Shown: positions 26,215 to 35,838, counted from the stretch's first letter. The stretch is DNA of 64,000 nucleotides from Luteibacter rhizovicinus (GCF_004342265.1 NZ_SMCS01000003.1:310001-374000); one strand, 5' to 3'. The notes: generated from the sequence alone by a model not told the origin. Translations and numbers: made by a program.

Positions 26215-28236
26215 TCAGTCCGCCGAGGGGTAGCGCAACCCATGGCCGCGCGGATAACGCACGACGGCGGCCGAGCCCCCTGTCGCCGGCTCGTAAACAT
26301 TGACCGGCAACCGGCCCATCGGATTCAGCGAGCCCACGACGACATCGACAACCATCGGCAGCGATGGGCCGCGCAAGCCGCCCTCGTAGCCGAAATAGGA
26401 GTACGTGGCCAGCGTCGCTCCGGGAAGATCGTCGAAATCGACCGAGTCGTACGGTGCGCGCATAGTGACGTGAATCAGCTTCCTGCCGGCGTGCGACACG
26501 TACTCCATGGCGGACCGAAGGCGCATCCACGCATCGGTATCGCTGGCATACGGTATGCGTGCGCGTCCGACATTCGCCTCACCGGACTGGTCTTCATTGA
26601 AAACGAGTGATCCGCTGTGAGACATCACGTGTCCCGCATCGAACAATGCCTGGTAACCCCGCGCGCCGGATAACTTCGTGACAGGCGAGCCCGCCCGAGT
26701 CGTCATACTGCCGAGCAATACCACGTCAGCCTTGTCGATCGCGCGCCGCAACTCCGCGTCCGTCACGGCGGCTAGCGACGTATGGGTAACGCGTGCGAAC
26801 CCATGCTCGGCAAAGCGGCGCTGCATGGCGGTCGCCTGCTCCTGCCAGGGAGTGACGATAAGGATATTGGCTGCACGATCGGCGATGGGAAGCGTGTCCC
26901 CGTCGTTACGGATCATCGTGATCGATCCGGCGGCGATCTTCCGCTCCACCTCGCGATGCGCTTCGCTTCCGATAATCGAGACATCGGATACCGGCCGCGA
27001 TGCGTACGCCGGGACGATTCCCCTACGCATTTTCATGCGTACGATGCGCCGCACGGATTCGTCCAGTTCCTCGCGGTCGAGGTCCCCGCTATCCACCGCA
27101 GCCACGACCGCATCGATCGCCGATGACAGGCGACCGGCATCCGCGGCACGCCGGACTTCGACCGGCATCAGCGCGATGTCCACGTCGGCACGAAACACAC
27201 GGATGAGAGCGTCTACCGGATCGAAAAAATCGGCAATCGCTTTCATTTCCAGCGAATCGGTGACTGTCACGCCATCGAAGCCAAGCTCGTCGCGCAGGAT
27301 GTCTCGCTGAATCGTCCGGGACATAGTCGCTGGCACGACGATGCTTTCTCCCGTCAGCGTCGTAACCCGTGACGAGTCGAGCGCGCCGTACTGGATATGC
27401 GCTGTCATGACCATATCGGGCCGAACGGTCGAAGAGAAAGCCGCACGGTAAGGTGCCAGGTCGATCGCGAACGCGTCCTCCCTGCTCTTGTCGACGACAG
27501 GAAGGCCGAAGTGCGAATCCGTCGTCGTATCCCCGTGCCCGGGAAAATGCTTCAGCACACCGATTACGTTGCGATTGGCCATGCCCTCCAACAAGCCGGT
27601 GCCCAGCAGCCCCACCAACCCCGGATCATCGCCCAGCGAACGCACATTGATGACCGGATTCAATGGATTGCTGTTGACGTCGACAGTCGGCGCGAAGTTC
27701 ACATTGAGACCGAGCGACGCCATCTCCGTCGCAAGCACTTCTCCCTGACGGACGGCAAACCCGGCATCGCCACTACCGAGGTACGCCGCAGCGAGGGCCA
27801 TGTTGCCGGGGAACGTGGTCGCCTTGTCGCGCGGAAGGCGAAATACGTTTCCACCTTCCTGGTCGATCGCGAGAAGCAGCCCGACGTTCTTCGCGGAATT
27901 CGCCCGCCCGAATGCTTCGACGAGATGTCCTGCCTGATCGATGCTCTGAATATTGTCCGAAAAGAAGATCACGCCTCCCAGACCATTGTCCCGAACGATC
28001 CGCATGACGTCCGGATTCCCCGTCGTCATCCCCGACGTACACGATGGATGGTCGTCATCGCACCAGTAACGGAAGGCCATCATGAGTTTCTGACCGATCT
28101 TCTCGCGTGTGGACATACCATCGACGATCTCTCGCGCCACGGCATCGGTATCGACCTGGGAATCCGCCTGGGTCGTGGTGCAGAGCGTGGGGAGCATGAG
28201 AGCAACAGTAAAGATAAGTTGCTTGCGATATCGCAT
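26215..28236 (-). CDS. Secreted GH3 beta-N-acetylhexosaminidase
   Basis: The 673-residue product has a signal peptide (MRYRKQLIFTVALMLPTLCT) and a GH3 catalytic barrel. It carries the N-acetylglucosaminidase-type signature KHFPGHGDTTTDSH, whose Asp-His dyad acts as general acid/base in the NagZ branch. The nucleophile Asp is in FDGVTVTDSLEMKAI. Unlike cytoplasmic NagZ (about 340 residues) it has a full C-terminal GH3 domain. Its place next to a chitinase suggests it splits chitooligosaccharides to GlcNAc outside the cytoplasm. A perfect palindrome overlaps its weak ribosome-binding region. Confidence 0.9.
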   Translation of the reverse strand: MRYRKQLIFTVALMLPTLCTTTQADSQVDTDAVAREIVDGMSTREKIGQKLMMAFRYWCDDDHPSCTSGMTTGNPDVMRIVRDNGLGGVIFFSDNIQSIDQAGHLVEAFGRANSAKNVGLLLAIDQEGGNVFRLPRDKATTFPGNMALAAAYLGSGDAGFAVRQGEVLATEMASLGLNVNFAPTVDVNSNPLNPVINVRSLGDDPGLVGLLGTGLLEGMANRNVIGVLKHFPGHGDTTTDSHFGLPVVDKSREDAFAIDLAPYRAAFSSTVRPDMVMTAHIQYGALDSSRVTTLTGESIVVPATMSRTIQRDILRDELGFDGVTVTDSLEMKAIADFFDPVDALIRVFRADVDIALMPVEVRRAADAGRLSSAIDAVVAAVDSGDLDREELDESVRRIVRMKMRRGIVPAYASRPVSDVSIIGSEAHREVERKIAAGSITMIRNDGDTLPIADRAANILIVTPWQEQATAMQRRFAEHGFARVTHTSLAAVTDAELRRAIDKADVVLLGSMTTRAGSPVTKLSGARGYQALFDAGHVMSHSGSLVFNEDQSGEANVGRARIPYASDTDAWMRLRSAMEYVSHAGRKLIHVTMRAPYDSVDFDDLPGATLATYSYFGYEGGLRGPSLPMVVDVVVGSLNPMGRLPVNVYEPATGGSAAVVRYPRGHGLRYPSAD

Positions 28237-28243
28237 CAGGGAC

Positions 28244-28266
28244 GTTCCGTTTTGATGAAACGGAAC
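28244..28266. promoter_or_regulatory. Perfect palindrome over the GH3 gene's ribosome-binding region
   Basis: GTTCCGTTT-TGATG-AAACGGAAC has 9-bp arms and begins 7 nt before the GH3 ATG. On the mRNA the hairpin would hide the only GGAA available for ribosome binding. It could equally be a repressor operator. Confidence 0.55.
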
Positions 28267-28397
28267 CGTAGCCCGATATCAAATCCGGAAAGGAGGGCTC
28301 ATCTCCTCATATTGCGTAGGCGTTGTGGCCGCAAAAGACCAGGAATGCCGCCCGCTCGCCATTCCCAAAGACAGCCAAAGACCGGTGAGCCGAATAG

Positions 28398-28436
28398 GAC
28401 GATTATTCGGCTCATTCCATGAGCCGAATAATCGTC
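28398..28436. terminator. 18-bp perfect inverted repeat after the chitinase gene
   Basis: GACGATTATTCGGCTCAT, spacer TCC, then its exact complement. It begins 13 nt past the chitinase stop. A partial third copy, GAGCCGAATA, at 28387 allows an alternative hairpin. There is no U-run, so intrinsic termination is uncertain; transcript protection is an alternative. Confidence 0.55.
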
Positions 28437-28449
28437 TCGCCTCCAATAC

Positions 28450-29766
28450 TTAACGCCCCAGATCGTGCAGGAAGCGCTTCGTGTACTGCACCGGTGTCGA
28501 GCCGCTTACCGAGTTGCAGGTCGGCGATGCGGTCGTCTGATTGCTGGAGCACGGCGTATCGCGATCGAGCGACCAGTAGTGGATGCCCGCGAGTTTGTTC
28601 GCCACCGCATACGCCGTCATCGTGTCGACGTTCGCGGGAGTGAATATTTCGCTGGACGCGTCGTTCACGCCGATCATCGGCGTGAGTTCGATTTGTGTCA
28701 GCGGAATGCCGTAGGTGTGCTGGAGGTTCTTCGCGGCCTGGATCGCCGACTGGCCCATATCGCACTGGCCGTTCGCCACGACGCAGATCGAGGAGCTGGC
28801 GCCGCTGCCGTAATCCATCACCATGAGGTTGATGACGTAGTTGGTGAGACCTTTCGCCTTGATCGCCTTGATCACGGCGTCGCCGGTGCTGTTGAGGCCA
28901 CCGTAGCTGCCGTCCGACGCGGCGAGCGTTGCCAGCGTGAATGAATAACGCAGGTTCGGGTACAGCGTCTGCGCATAAGCCACCATCGATACCAGCGAAG
29001 TCAGCTGCGCGGGCGTCTGGCCACCTTCGATATCGAAATCGATACCGACCATGTGCGAGGTGTTGTACGTCGACAGGAATTTGGCCATGCCTGCGGTTGT
29101 GGAGCAGGTGAACAAGCCCGCCTGCCCACCCGTCGATACGATGTAGTTCAGGCCAGCGTTGTTCAATGCCGGAATGTTCGCACCAGCGAAGCTGGCAGCG
29201 GGCAGCCCACCCCAGTTCTCGCTGCCGCATTCGCCACTGGCGAACGCCAGCGTGACCGCGCCGAGATTGGGCTGAACCGTCGAATAGAAACTACCGCTGC
29301 CGACCAGCGGCAATACCGTACCGGATGCGGCGGTCTGCATCAGGTTGGTGTTCCAGTTGAGATTGATCGTGACGTCTTTGTACGGACTGAAGAGCAGCGT
29401 TCCCGCAGCCGGCGGCGGATTGGTCGGCGGCGGTGGATCGACCGGAGGCGGAGTCGTACCGCCACCACTGCAGGCACCGGTCGAGGTCCATGGCTGTCCC
29501 GAGCCCGAAGGACCGCTATTGGTCGCCGGATCGTTACCCTGCGTCCACCAATTGGCTGTGTAGTTGGTGCCGTTTTCGCTTGCCGTATTGCCGCCCGTAT
29601 AGACGGCCGATGCATTCCACGCCGCGGCACAGGCCGCACTTTGCGCATGCGCGCTTTGCGTGGGAACCACGACTCCGACCAGTGCGAGCGAGATCGCCGC
29701 GGCCAGGGCCGCGGTGGACGTACACGACGCGACGGCAACGCGCACGCGCGATGATGTGATCGACAT
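28450..29766 (-). CDS. Secreted GH18 chitinase with N-terminal CBM5/12
   Basis: The product has 438 residues from the ATG at 29766 (GGAGG upstream). After a long signal peptide ending SAHAQ comes a chitin-binding CBM5/12 module (WNASAVYTGGNTASENGTNY, WWTQGNDP). A Pro-rich linker (PPPVDPPPPTNPPPAAG) follows, then a GH18 barrel with the catalytic DxxDxDxE-type motif in MVGIDFDIEGG and further sites YVINLMVMDYG and GIHYWSLDRD. It hydrolyses chitin outside the cell. Two NagR-like boxes lie upstream. Confidence 0.95.
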   Translation of the reverse strand: MSITSSRVRVAVASCTSTAALAAAISLALVGVVVPTQSAHAQSAACAAAWNASAVYTGGNTASENGTNYTANWWTQGNDPATNSGPSGSGQPWTSTGACSGGGTTPPPVDPPPPTNPPPAAGTLLFSPYKDVTINLNWNTNLMQTAASGTVLPLVGSGSFYSTVQPNLGAVTLAFASGECGSENWGGLPAASFAGANIPALNNAGLNYIVSTGGQAGLFTCSTTAGMAKFLSTYNTSHMVGIDFDIEGGQTPAQLTSLVSMVAYAQTLYPNLRYSFTLATLAASDGSYGGLNSTGDAVIKAIKAKGLTNYVINLMVMDYGSGASSSICVVANGQCDMGQSAIQAAKNLQHTYGIPLTQIELTPMIGVNDASSEIFTPANVDTMTAYAVANKLAGIHYWSLDRDTPCSSNQTTASPTCNSVSGSTPVQYTKRFLHDLGR

Positions 29767-29894
29767 TAGGTTATGCCTCCGATGCTCGGACAATGAGTAG
29801 AGCAAGGCGTAAGCCATAACCCCCCGGCGCTGGCAGTCGCCCTCCCCCTTCGCGTCACCGCTTTGCGCGGTAACGTCGTGATGAGATACGGCGA

Positions 29895-29912
29895 AATGAC
29901 AACGTTGTCGAT
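29895..29912. promoter_or_regulatory. NagR-like operator, proximal
   Basis: AATGACAACGTTGTCGAT contains the perfect palindrome GACAACGTTGTC (29898-29909), about 130 nt before the chitinase ATG. It closely resembles the LacI-family NagR box AATGACARCGYTGTCATT that I recall from Xanthomonas GlcNAc regulons. Confidence 0.7.
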
Positions 29913-30061
29913 ATCGGACAATCAGAAATGAGAACTTGTCGTAAATCCTCATTTAACAGTTCGTTGTGCGGCGCGATCAGGACGAACCAGCACCTCGCTC
30001 TACACCTTCCTCGATGGGCATGCGCACCGCAACACGACCGGCATTTCACAATTTGCCGAAT

Positions 30062-30079
30062 AATGACAACGTTGTCCGT
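30062..30079. promoter_or_regulatory. NagR-like operator, distal
   Basis: AATGACAACGTTGTCCGT repeats the same 12-bp palindrome at 30065-30076, 167 bp from the first. Paired operators at this distance could allow looping repression. The 29767-30131 gap holds no gene besides these sites and the terminator candidate. Confidence 0.7.
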
Positions 30080-30090
30080 ATAACGGACAG

Positions 30091-30123
30091 ACGGGACAGA
30101 TTCGATACATCGACCTGTCCCGT
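30091..30123 (-). terminator. Possible terminator of the valine catabolic operon
   Basis: ACGGGACAG (30091) and CTGTCCCGT (30115) form a 9-bp stem 9 nt past the mmsB stop. The tail is not U-rich. Confidence 0.5.
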
Positions 30124-30131
30124 TCGGCGGC

Positions 30132-31022
30132 TTATACCGCCTTCGTCATCACTTTCAGAACGCTGGAAAAATCCAGTCCGCCGTTGCCCGCCTGACTGTT
30201 GATCGCATAGAGGTTGCGTGCGAGCTCGCCGAGCGGAATGGGCGCGCCGACCTGCATCGCGGCTTCGGCTGCCAGCCCCAGGTCTTTCAGCATGAGATCG
30301 TTACCGAAACCGCCCGAATAACCGCGGGACGACGGCGCGTTCTCGAGTACGCCCGGCCAGGGATTGCACACCTCGGTAGCCCAGCTGCGACCCGTGCTCA
30401 CCGCCATCATCCGCGAGAGGACCGCGGGATCGAGCCCATGCGCGGAACCCAGCGCCAGCGCCTCGCCAGTCACCGCCATGATGACGCCAAGAGCCATGTT
30501 GTTGCATAACTTGGCTACCTGACCGGCTCCGCTATCGCCGACGTGGAAAATGTTCTTGCCCATGGCCGCGAGAACTGGCCGCGCCCGCTCCAGTACCGAC
30601 GCATCGCCACCCACGATAAAGGTCAGCGTGCCGGCGGAAGCGCCGGCCGTACCGCCGGACACGGGCGCATCGATCATCGCCAGTCCACGCTGCGCGGCAG
30701 CAGCGGCCACTTTCTTCGCCGACGCGGGAGCGATCGTGCTGCAGTCGATTACGAGCACCCCATCGGGAATATGCGCCAGGAGACCGTCATCGCCGAGGTA
30801 GAGACCTTCGACATGACGGCTGGCCGGCAACATCGAGATCACGATCTGCGCGTCGGCCACCGCATCGATCGCACTCGTCGCGGCAACGGCACCCGCGGCG
30901 ACCGCGGCAGCGACGGCGGACGCATTCAGATCGAACACGCGCAACGCATACCCGGCCTTCAACAGATTGGCCGCCATCGGCGCGCCCATATTGCCCAGAC
31001 CAATAAACGCGACCCGATTCAT
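30132..31022 (-). CDS. mmsB: 3-hydroxyisobutyrate dehydrogenase
   Basis: The 296-residue NAD-dependent enzyme oxidises 3-hydroxyisobutyrate to methylmalonate semialdehyde in valine breakdown. The Rossmann start FIGLGNMGAPMAANLLKAGY is followed by the family signature, the catalytic segment DAPVSGGTAGASAGTL, and the catalytic Lys in GAGQVAKLCNNMALGV. Length is normal. It is the last gene of the operon and overlaps the preceding hydrolase gene by 4 nt; its product feeds MmsA, encoded first. Confidence 0.96.
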   Translation of the reverse strand: MNRVAFIGLGNMGAPMAANLLKAGYALRVFDLNASAVAAAVAAGAVAATSAIDAVADAQIVISMLPASRHVEGLYLGDDGLLAHIPDGVLVIDCSTIAPASAKKVAAAAAQRGLAMIDAPVSGGTAGASAGTLTFIVGGDASVLERARPVLAAMGKNIFHVGDSGAGQVAKLCNNMALGVIMAVTGEALALGSAHGLDPAVLSRMMAVSTGRSWATEVCNPWPGVLENAPSSRGYSGGFGNDLMLKDLGLAAEAAMQVGAPIPLGELARNLYAINSQAGNGGLDFSSVLKVMTKAV

Positions 31023-32206
31023 ACGCGACTCCTTCTATCCGTATCCGTACCCGTTCCGACGCGAGCAAGCGGATGCTCGCCTTCCCGCCATGGCGCGACA
31101 AAAAAACCATCGGCCCAGCCGACGGTGGCCTCGCCCAGCGTCATGGGCTGCCAGCGCGGCGTGCGGTCCTTGTCGATCAGCAATGCGCGAATGCCTTCGG
31201 CGAAATCGCCGCGCGCCGCGCAATGCAACGACACTACGTATTCCATACGGAAGACGTCGGCCAACGACATACCGCGCGCGCGCCGCCGCAACTCGAACGC
31301 CAGGCGCGCCGAACCGGGCGCGCCTGCGGCCAGCGTCTGTTTTGCCATATCGAGCCATGGATCGTCGATCCCGATCGCGGCGATAGCAGCGACGATCCGA
31401 TCGAGATCGTCGCCACCGCACACCTCGTCGATCAATGCACTATGCCGTTGCAACGGTCCTTCGACGGCGGCCTCCGAATGCAGCCGCAACAGCGAGGTCA
31501 GGAGCGCCGCGTTCGCGTTCGCATCGTCGCCCCACGCAATCTCCGACAGCCCGTCATGGATGCTCCGGAAATGCACTTCCTGCACGTAGTGGTCGGCCAG
31601 TCCGGCGTAAATCGCGTCGCTGGCGTTCAATGGCGCTCCCGTCAGTGCGAGGAACAAACCAGCGTGACCCGGCACACGATCGAGCAACCAGCTGCCACCG
31701 ACATCCGGATAGAGCCCGACGGTAATCTCAGGCATTGCCAGCCGGGAACGCTCGGTCACGACACGGTGGCTCGCACCCGCCATCAGGCCGATGCCGCCAC
31801 CCATGACAATGCCGTGTCCCCAACAAAGAACCGGCTTCGGAAAGGTGTGGATACGATAGTCGAGGCGGTACTCGGTGGCAAAGAAATCGCGCGCATAGTC
31901 GTTCTCGCGAATATCGGCATGTCCGCTGGCGCGATACTCGACCATCGAATGGTACAGGCCGTGCAGATCGCCGCCGGCGCAGAATGCTTTTTCGCCCGCG
32001 CCCTGCAGGACGATCATGGCGACGCGATCGTCGGCCGCCCATGCTTCCAGTCGCGCGTCGAGCAGGCGCGCCATGTCCAGCGACAGACCATTAAGTGTTT
32101 TCGGAACATTGAGTGTCGCAACACCGATGCGCCGTCCGTTGGCGGTTACACGTTCCTCGAAAAGCACGGGCACTTCGACAACAGCGGAAGCGGCAACGTC
32201 GTTCAT
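31019..32206 (-). CDS. 3-hydroxyisobutyryl-CoA hydrolase-type crotonase
   Basis: This 395-residue crotonase-fold protein is longer than simple hydratases, as in the HIBCH branch. It has the oxyanion-hole segment AFCAGGDLHGLYHS, then GHGIVMGGGIGLMAGASHRV, and the HIBCH-type active-site run MPEITVGLYPDVGGSWLLDR. It should release 3-hydroxyisobutyrate from its CoA ester in valine catabolism, and its neighbours on both sides carry out the flanking steps. Both ends overlap neighbours by 4 nt. Confidence 0.93.
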   Translation of the reverse strand: MNDVAASAVVEVPVLFEERVTANGRRIGVATLNVPKTLNGLSLDMARLLDARLEAWAADDRVAMIVLQGAGEKAFCAGGDLHGLYHSMVEYRASGHADIRENDYARDFFATEYRLDYRIHTFPKPVLCWGHGIVMGGGIGLMAGASHRVVTERSRLAMPEITVGLYPDVGGSWLLDRVPGHAGLFLALTGAPLNASDAIYAGLADHYVQEVHFRSIHDGLSEIAWGDDANANAALLTSLLRLHSEAAVEGPLQRHSALIDEVCGGDDLDRIVAAIAAIGIDDPWLDMAKQTLAAGAPGSARLAFELRRRARGMSLADVFRMEYVVSLHCAARGDFAEGIRALLIDKDRTPRWQPMTLGEATVGWADGFFVAPWREGEHPLARVGTGTDTDRRSRV

Positions 32207-33000
32207 GCGTTCTCCCAGCGCGGGGCGCGCTTCTCGAGGAAAGCATGGACGCCTTCGGCCTGGTCGGCGCTGTCGAACAGATCGACGAATGCCTCGCGCT
32301 CGCTTACCAGGGCCGCGGCATGGGTTTGCGTGCGCGTCGCCTGGATGAGCCTCTTGCAGGCGGCGACACTGGTGGGACTCTGCTTCCCGGTCTGCTTCGC
32401 CCAGGCTATCGCCCGGCTCTTCGACTCGCCTTTAGCGACCACGTCTTCGACCAGGCCGATGCGCAGCGCCGTGGGCGCGTCGACGCGCTCGCCAAGCAGG
32501 ATCATGCGCTTGGCCCAACCCTCGCCGACGAGCCGCGCCAGGTTCTGCGTGCCGCCCGCACAGGGAAGCAAGCCGACACTCGCTTCCGGCAGCGCCATCT
32601 GCGCCTGTTCTTCGGCGATACGCAGATCGCAGGCCAGCGCGCATTCCAGGCCGCCACCCATGGCATAGCCGTTGATGGCGGCGATACTGACGCCACGAAA
32701 TGCGCTCAACGCTTCGAACGCTTCGCCAAACCGGCGTGCGGCATCGCGCGCCAGCGCCTTGTCGCCATCGGCGAACTGTTTCAGATCCGCACCGGCGGAG
32801 TAAAACTTTTCGCCTTCGCCGGTGATCACCAGTGCGTAGATATCGCGATCGCTATTCAGATCGACGACAAGATCGCGCAACGCGGCGAGGCTGTCCCGGG
32901 TCCAGGTGTTGGCCGGCGGATTGGCGATCGTGACAATCGCCACATGATCGTCGACCTCCAGCTGCAGATTCGTATAGGACGTGCCGCGGTGCGAACTCAT
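32203..33000 (-). CDS. Enoyl-CoA hydratase of the valine operon
   Basis: The 265-residue crotonase hydrates an enoyl-CoA, here probably methacrylyl-CoA. It shows EKFYSAGADLKQFADGD (oxyanion hole) and NGYAMGGGLECALACDLRIA with one catalytic Glu. The second Glu is in MALPEASVGLLPCAGGTQNLARL. It lies between the acyl-CoA dehydrogenase and hydrolase genes with 4-nt overlaps, matching the order of the pathway. Confidence 0.93.
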   Translation of the reverse strand: MSSHRGTSYTNLQLEVDDHVAIVTIANPPANTWTRDSLAALRDLVVDLNSDRDIYALVITGEGEKFYSAGADLKQFADGDKALARDAARRFGEAFEALSAFRGVSIAAINGYAMGGGLECALACDLRIAEEQAQMALPEASVGLLPCAGGTQNLARLVGEGWAKRMILLGERVDAPTALRIGLVEDVVAKGESKSRAIAWAKQTGKQSPTSVAACKRLIQATRTQTHAAALVSEREAFVDLFDSADQAEGVHAFLEKRAPRWENA

Positions 33001-34184
33001 CGCAATTCCTCTTCGGTGTTAAGCAGGTGGCGCGCAATGATCACGCGCATGATTTCGTTGGTCCCTTCGAGTATCTGGTGCACGCGACAATCGCGGAGCA
33101 ATCGCTCGATCGGGTATTCGCGGATATAGCCGTATCCGCCATGGATCTGCAGCGCATCGTTGCAGATCGCAAAGCCGGCGTCCGTGGCGAACCGCTTGGC
33201 CATGGCGCACCACACGGACGCATCCGGCGTGCCGGCGTCGAGTTTGCGTGCCGCCGTATGCACCATCTGTCGCGCGGCGACCAGCTGGGTCGCCATGTCG
33301 GCGAGCTTGAACTGCAATGCCTGGAATTCGCCAATCTTCTTTCCGAACTGCCGCCGCTCGCCCATGTAACGCCGCGCCGCATCGATCGCGCCCTGTGCGG
33401 CACCGAGCGAGCATGCGGCGATATTCGTGCGTCCGCCATCGAGGCCTTTCATGGCGAGCCTGAAACCGCCGCCCTGCTCGCCCAGCAGATGATCGAGAGG
33501 AACACGCACGCCGTCGAAACTGACGCCGCGCGTGGGCTGGCTGTTCCAGCCCAGCTTTTCTTCCTTACGACCGTAACCGATACCCTGCGCATCGGCGGGC
33601 ACCGCGAATGCGCTGATGCCACCGGCACCATTACCGCCCGTGCGCGCCATCACCACCATGACATCGGTGGCACCCGCACCGGAGATGAACGCTTTCGCGC
33701 CGTCGATAACGTAGTGATCGCCATCGCGCACAGCTCGCGTCTTCAGCGAGGCGGCGTCGGAGCCCGCGCCGGGCTCGGTCAGGCAATACGAAGCAAGCTT
33801 CCTGCCCGATGCGAGCGGCGGTCCCCATACGTCCCTCAGCGCGGGGAGCGCATGCGCCGTCAGCATCCACGTCGCCATGTTGTGGATGCTGATAAAAGCC
33901 GCTGTAGAGGGGTCGATAGCCGCCAGTTCTTCGAACACGATCGCGGCGTCCAGCCGGGTCAGGCCCGATCCGCCGGCGATCTCGTCGACATACAGCCCGC
34001 AGAAACCCAGCTCGCCCGCCTTGCCGATGGCTTCGCGCGGAAATTCGCAGTGCGCGTCCCAGCGCGCGGCGTGCGGCGCCAGTTCCGCCACGGCAAAGGC
34101 CCGGGCCGCCTCGCGGAAGGCAAGCTGATCCTCACCGAGATCCCATGGCGGCGGCGTCACGTGAATATCCATGGCCGCCACCAT
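32997..34184 (-). CDS. Acyl-CoA dehydrogenase, probably isobutyryl-CoA specific
   Basis: This 395-residue FAD enzyme should oxidise isobutyryl-CoA to methacrylyl-CoA. Motifs are CLTEPGAGSDAASLKTRA, QIHGGYGYIREYPIERLLRD and the C-terminal LEGTNEIMRVIIARHLL, which includes the catalytic Glu region. It overlaps the mmsA stop by 1 nt; an ATG at 34172 is a possible later start. Specificity rests on operon context. Confidence 0.93.
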   Translation of the reverse strand: MVAAMDIHVTPPPWDLGEDQLAFREAARAFAVAELAPHAARWDAHCEFPREAIGKAGELGFCGLYVDEIAGGSGLTRLDAAIVFEELAAIDPSTAAFISIHNMATWMLTAHALPALRDVWGPPLASGRKLASYCLTEPGAGSDAASLKTRAVRDGDHYVIDGAKAFISGAGATDVMVVMARTGGNGAGGISAFAVPADAQGIGYGRKEEKLGWNSQPTRGVSFDGVRVPLDHLLGEQGGGFRLAMKGLDGGRTNIAACSLGAAQGAIDAARRYMGERRQFGKKIGEFQALQFKLADMATQLVAARQMVHTAARKLDAGTPDASVWCAMAKRFATDAGFAICNDALQIHGGYGYIREYPIERLLRDCRVHQILEGTNEIMRVIIARHLLNTEEELR

Positions 34185-35707
34185 TACTTCAGACTGATCG
34201 TGGTGTTGACCCCGACGTGCAGCGTGTCGTCGTCGAACCAGCGCTGCGTCACCGTCTTGGTCTGGGTATAAAAAAGAACGACCTGCTTACCGTAGGGACC
34301 GAGGTCACCAAGCTTCGATGCGCGCGACCCTGTAAACGAAAACAACGGTACGGGCACCGGAATCGGCACATTGATACCCACCTGACCGACATCGATGTCC
34401 TCCTGGAAACGACGTGCGGCGGCGCCGCTTTGCGTGAAGAGAGCCGTGCCGTTTCCGTTGGGATTGGCGTTGATCAGCTCGATGGCTTCGTCCAGCGAAT
34501 CCGCACCGAGGATGACGAGTACCGGGCCGAAGATTTCTTCGTCGTAGATCCGCATACCGGGTTTGACGCCCGAGAAGATCGTGGGTCCGACGAAGTTTCC
34601 GCTCTCGTAACCGGGCACGTTCGGCGAACGTCCGTCGAGCTCCAGGATCGCGCCCTGCTGTACGCCGGAAGCGATATAGCCTTCTACCCGTTCGCGCGCC
34701 GCACGGGAAATAAGTGGGCCGACATCGGTACCGGACTCGCTGCCCGCATTGACCCGGAGGGTTTTTGCCTTCGCTACGAGTTCGGGAATCCAGGAACGCG
34801 CCTCGCCCACCAGGACCGCGGTCGACGCTGCCATGCAACGCTGACCCGCCGCACCGAACGCCGCACCGGCAAGCGCGTTGAGCGTCTGCTCGCGGTTGGC
34901 ATCCGGAAGCACCACCGCGTGATTCTTCGCACCCATCATGCACTGGACGCGCTTCCCGGCCTGCGATGCACGGTGATAGACATGCGTACCCACCTTCGTC
35001 GATCCGACGAACGACACGGCCTTGATATCGGGGTGGTCGCAGATGGCGTTGACGACCTCTTCGCCGCCGTGGACGACATTGAGCACACCCTTGGGAATGC
35101 CTGCTTCCAGCGCGAGTTCGACCAGGCGCATCGTCACCATCGGGTCCTGCTCCGATGGCTTCAGCACGAAGGTATTGCCGGTCGCGATCGCCATGGGAAA
35201 CATCCACAGCGGAATCATCGCCGGGAAATTGAACGGCGTAATGCCTGCGCAGACGCCAAGCGGCTGCAATAACGTATAGGTATCGACACCACCGGCAACG
35301 TTGTTGGCCAGTTCGCCCAGTTGCAGGTTGCCGATACCCGCTGCGTGTTCCACGACTTCCAGCCCACGGAAAACATCGCCTTCGGCATCGGGCAGCGTCT
35401 TGCCCTGCTCGGCCGTGAGGATCGAGGCGAGTTCGCCCATGTGTTCGCGGATCAGCTGCTGATACTTGAGGAAGATGCGTGCACGCACGCCGATAGGTGT
35501 CTTGCGCCAGGTCCGGAATGCTTCTTTGGCCGATGCCACGGCGGCATCCACTTCGTTAGCCGTCGCGAAAGGAACGCGCGCCAGGACGTCCTGGGTCGCC
35601 GGATTGACGACATCGCGCCATTGCGTGGAGGTCGATTCGACGAACGCGCCGCCGATCAGTAATTTAACGCTTGCGACTTCGGTCGCAACGCCGCTCAATT
35701 TGTTCAT
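34184..35707 (-). CDS. mmsA: CoA-acylating methylmalonate-semialdehyde dehydrogenase
   Basis: The enzyme converts methylmalonate semialdehyde, NAD and CoA to propionyl-CoA. The start at 35707 gives 507 residues, near the usual 500; GGAGAC lies 9 nt upstream, whereas starts at 35722 or beyond have poorer sites. Visible are [51 protein letters not shown] and the catalytic Cys in GQRCMAAS. It is the first gene of the five-gene valine operon. Its ribosome-binding site can be sequestered by a hairpin below a cobalamin riboswitch, an unexpected control for this enzyme. Confidence 0.96.
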   Translation of the reverse strand: MNKLSGVATEVASVKLLIGGAFVESTSTQWRDVVNPATQDVLARVPFATANEVDAAVASAKEAFRTWRKTPIGVRARIFLKYQQLIREHMGELASILTAEQGKTLPDAEGDVFRGLEVVEHAAGIGNLQLGELANNVAGGVDTYTLLQPLGVCAGITPFNFPAMIPLWMFPMAIATGNTFVLKPSEQDPMVTMRLVELALEAGIPKGVLNVVHGGEEVVNAICDHPDIKAVSFVGSTKVGTHVYHRASQAGKRVQCMMGAKNHAVVLPDANREQTLNALAGAAFGAAGQRCMAASTAVLVGEARSWIPELVAKAKTLRVNAGSESGTDVGPLISRAARERVEGYIASGVQQGAILELDGRSPNVPGYESGNFVGPTIFSGVKPGMRIYDEEIFGPVLVILGADSLDEAIELINANPNGNGTALFTQSGAAARRFQEDIDVGQVGINVPIPVPVPLFSFTGSRASKLGDLGPYGKQVVLFYTQTKTVTQRWFDDDTLHVGVNTTISLK

Positions 35708-35708
35708 T

Positions 35709-35763
35709 TGTCTTGTCTCCATATCGCTCACCCGCGAAGGGAGCTGCGGAGCCAGACAAGACA
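35709..35763 (-). promoter_or_regulatory. Shine-Dalgarno-sequestering helix of mmsA
   Basis: On the minus strand TGTCTTGTCT (35763-35754) is the exact complement of AGACAAGACA (35718-35709), which includes the end of the mmsA GGAGAC. Forming this 10-bp helix would block translation, giving the cobalamin riboswitch an output stage. Confidence 0.7.
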
Positions 35764-35838
35764 CGTCGATGCGAGCGGATGCGGCACCGACGAAGCTCGC
35801 CTGGTTGCCCACCGCAACACCCGAGGAAGGACACGCAA

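Noticed and set aside
26202-26223. GGCGGA...TCCGCC hairpin between the bestrophin and GH3 genes as a terminator
   Set aside because: It overlaps the end of the GH3 coding region and lacks a U-run on either strand.
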